DNA of 6,781 nucleotides from Chitinophagaceae bacterium UBA2467. Lineage in GTDB: Bacteria > Bacteroidota > Bacteroidia > Chitinophagales > Chitinophagaceae. The notes under the pieces were generated by a model. It was not told the DNA's origin. It saw only the letters and a list, made by a program, of their open reading frames with translations, and did no database searches. The stretch covers positions 278 to 7,058 of the forward strand of contig DDPN01000163.1 in NCBI GenBank assembly GCA_002342205.1. Reading direction: 5' to 3'. Positions 6,357 through 6,781 of the stretch are shown here, piece by piece (within the stretch, counting starts at the first letter, position 1; each line of letters begins with the position of its first letter). The translations under genes and the position numbers were made by a program.

Positions 6357-6781
6357 ATGTTTAAACAGCAAGAATCACCCTACAGTCAAAAAACAGCATT
6401 ACTCGCGTTAGTCAAGGCTAGTTTTCGTGCCATTTTTTCTAACCCAAGTGCGCTGGTGTTTAGCGTAGCATTTCCCATATTATTTGTTTTGATTTTTGGG
6501 GCGTTTCGAGGGGATAAAGCAACAGTTTTTCAAGTAGTAATTGAAAAGGGGAGTGATACAACGCATCCAATTTATAAATCGATCATAGAGAGTCCGTTTG
6601 TTCGCATCATCCATATAGATGACGCTACTCAGTTGCGAAAAGAGTTAATTCGTGGAAAAATAACGGGTATTTTATCCATTCGTCGTCAAAGCAGTGATCC
6701 TTCATCTGCATCAATCGCGATTCAATTGAAGTCTACCTCTGCAAGTGCCAATACCTATGGGTCTTTTTTGCAGCAGTTAAA
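6357..6781 (+). CDS. ABC-2 type transporter permease; 5' part only
   Basis: The frame begins at ATG 6357 and is still open at the right edge after 141 codons. The N-terminus is a short cytoplasmic segment with LVKASFRAIFSNP (18-30), then one membrane helix at about residues 32-50 (ALVFSVAFPILFVLIFGAF). This is followed by a soluble region (51-141) that should lie outside the inner membrane, including IDDATQLRKELIRGKITGIL, where a regularly spaced hydrophobic pattern and a KITGILSI strand are visible. One N-terminal helix followed by a large external domain is the layout of ABC-2 permeases of the PF12698 kind, used for drug or lipid export or as part of YhaP/NatB-like transporters. The remaining helices should lie beyond the window. 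The ATPase partner is not visible: the left neighbour is an unrelated divergent kinase gene, so the ATPase gene would have to be downstream or elsewhere. No Shine-Dalgarno is visible before the start. Confidence 0.82.
   Translation, partial: MFKQQESPYSQKTALLALVKASFRAIFSNPSALVFSVAFPILFVLIFGAFRGDKATVFQVVIEKGSDTTHPIYKSIIESPFVRIIHIDDATQLRKELIRGKITGILSIRRQSSDPSSASIAIQLKSTSASANTYGSFLQQL

Noticed and set aside
6276..6371. N-terminal extension of the deoxynucleoside kinase to a TTG at 6371
   Set aside because: The extra 32 residues precede the family's normal start just before the P-loop strand, and they would overlap the start and promoter of the divergent permease gene.
1..6781. Mobile element, phage, CRISPR, toxin-antitoxin or defence system
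   Set aside because: I found no transposase, integrase, terminal repeats, spaced repeats, or paired small genes. The window is filled with intact housekeeping and transport genes with no visible break in composition.
1..6781. tRNA or other structured RNA genes
   Set aside because: All gaps are 81 bases or shorter. None shows a cloverleaf, a TTCGANTC-like T-loop in the right context, or other known RNA signature.

Overview
The window looks like an ordinary, tightly packed stretch of chromosome from a member of the Bacteroidota, probably Chitinophagaceae or a relative. The evidence is moderate-to-low GC by eye, no recognisable Shine-Dalgarno sequences before any start, several copies of the Bacteroidota -7 promoter word TAnnTTTG upstream of genes, and protein types familiar from that phylum: a TDRPDQTESP outer-membrane protein, a Tat-exported superoxide dismutase, a single-chain 954-residue GcvP and a standalone deoxynucleoside kinase. 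The family assignment within the phylum is inference.

Layout, left to right. (1) 1-215, minus: 5' part of a secreted, probably outer-membrane beta-barrel protein of the Phenol_MetA_deg type, cut by the window edge. (2) 249-995, plus: Fe/Mn-family superoxide dismutase with a twin-arginine signal. (3) 992-3856, minus: gcvP, the glycine cleavage P-protein. (4) 3914-4405, plus: YkgJ/CxxCxxCC cysteine-cluster protein. (5) 4402-5646, minus: MFS transporter of the EntS/MFS_3 type. (6) 5643-6275, minus: deoxynucleoside kinase, upstream of and overlapping the transporter gene. (7) 6357-6781, plus: 5' part of an ABC-2 type permease, cut by the right edge. No gene-free stretch exceeds about 80 bases.

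The gene strands run -,+,-,+,-,-,+. The only three gaps (216-248, 3857-3913, 6276-6356) all lie between divergent genes and must hold promoters for both sides. The other three junctions each overlap by exactly 4 bases: two tail-to-tail stop-codon overlaps (992-995 and 4402-4405) and one ATGA start/stop overlap (5643-5646). The dNK-MFS pair is the only clear operon. The other genes serve unrelated functions (oxidative-stress defence at the envelope, one-carbon metabolism, nucleotide salvage, export), and I see no evidence that they form one pathway.

I found no RNA genes, CRISPR array, insertion sequence, toxin-antitoxin or defence system. I see no undescribed system here. The points of most interest are the exported Mn-type dismutase, a hairpin whose loop is exactly the shared stop codons of sod and gcvP, and promoter words so close to two start codons that those messages may be leaderless.
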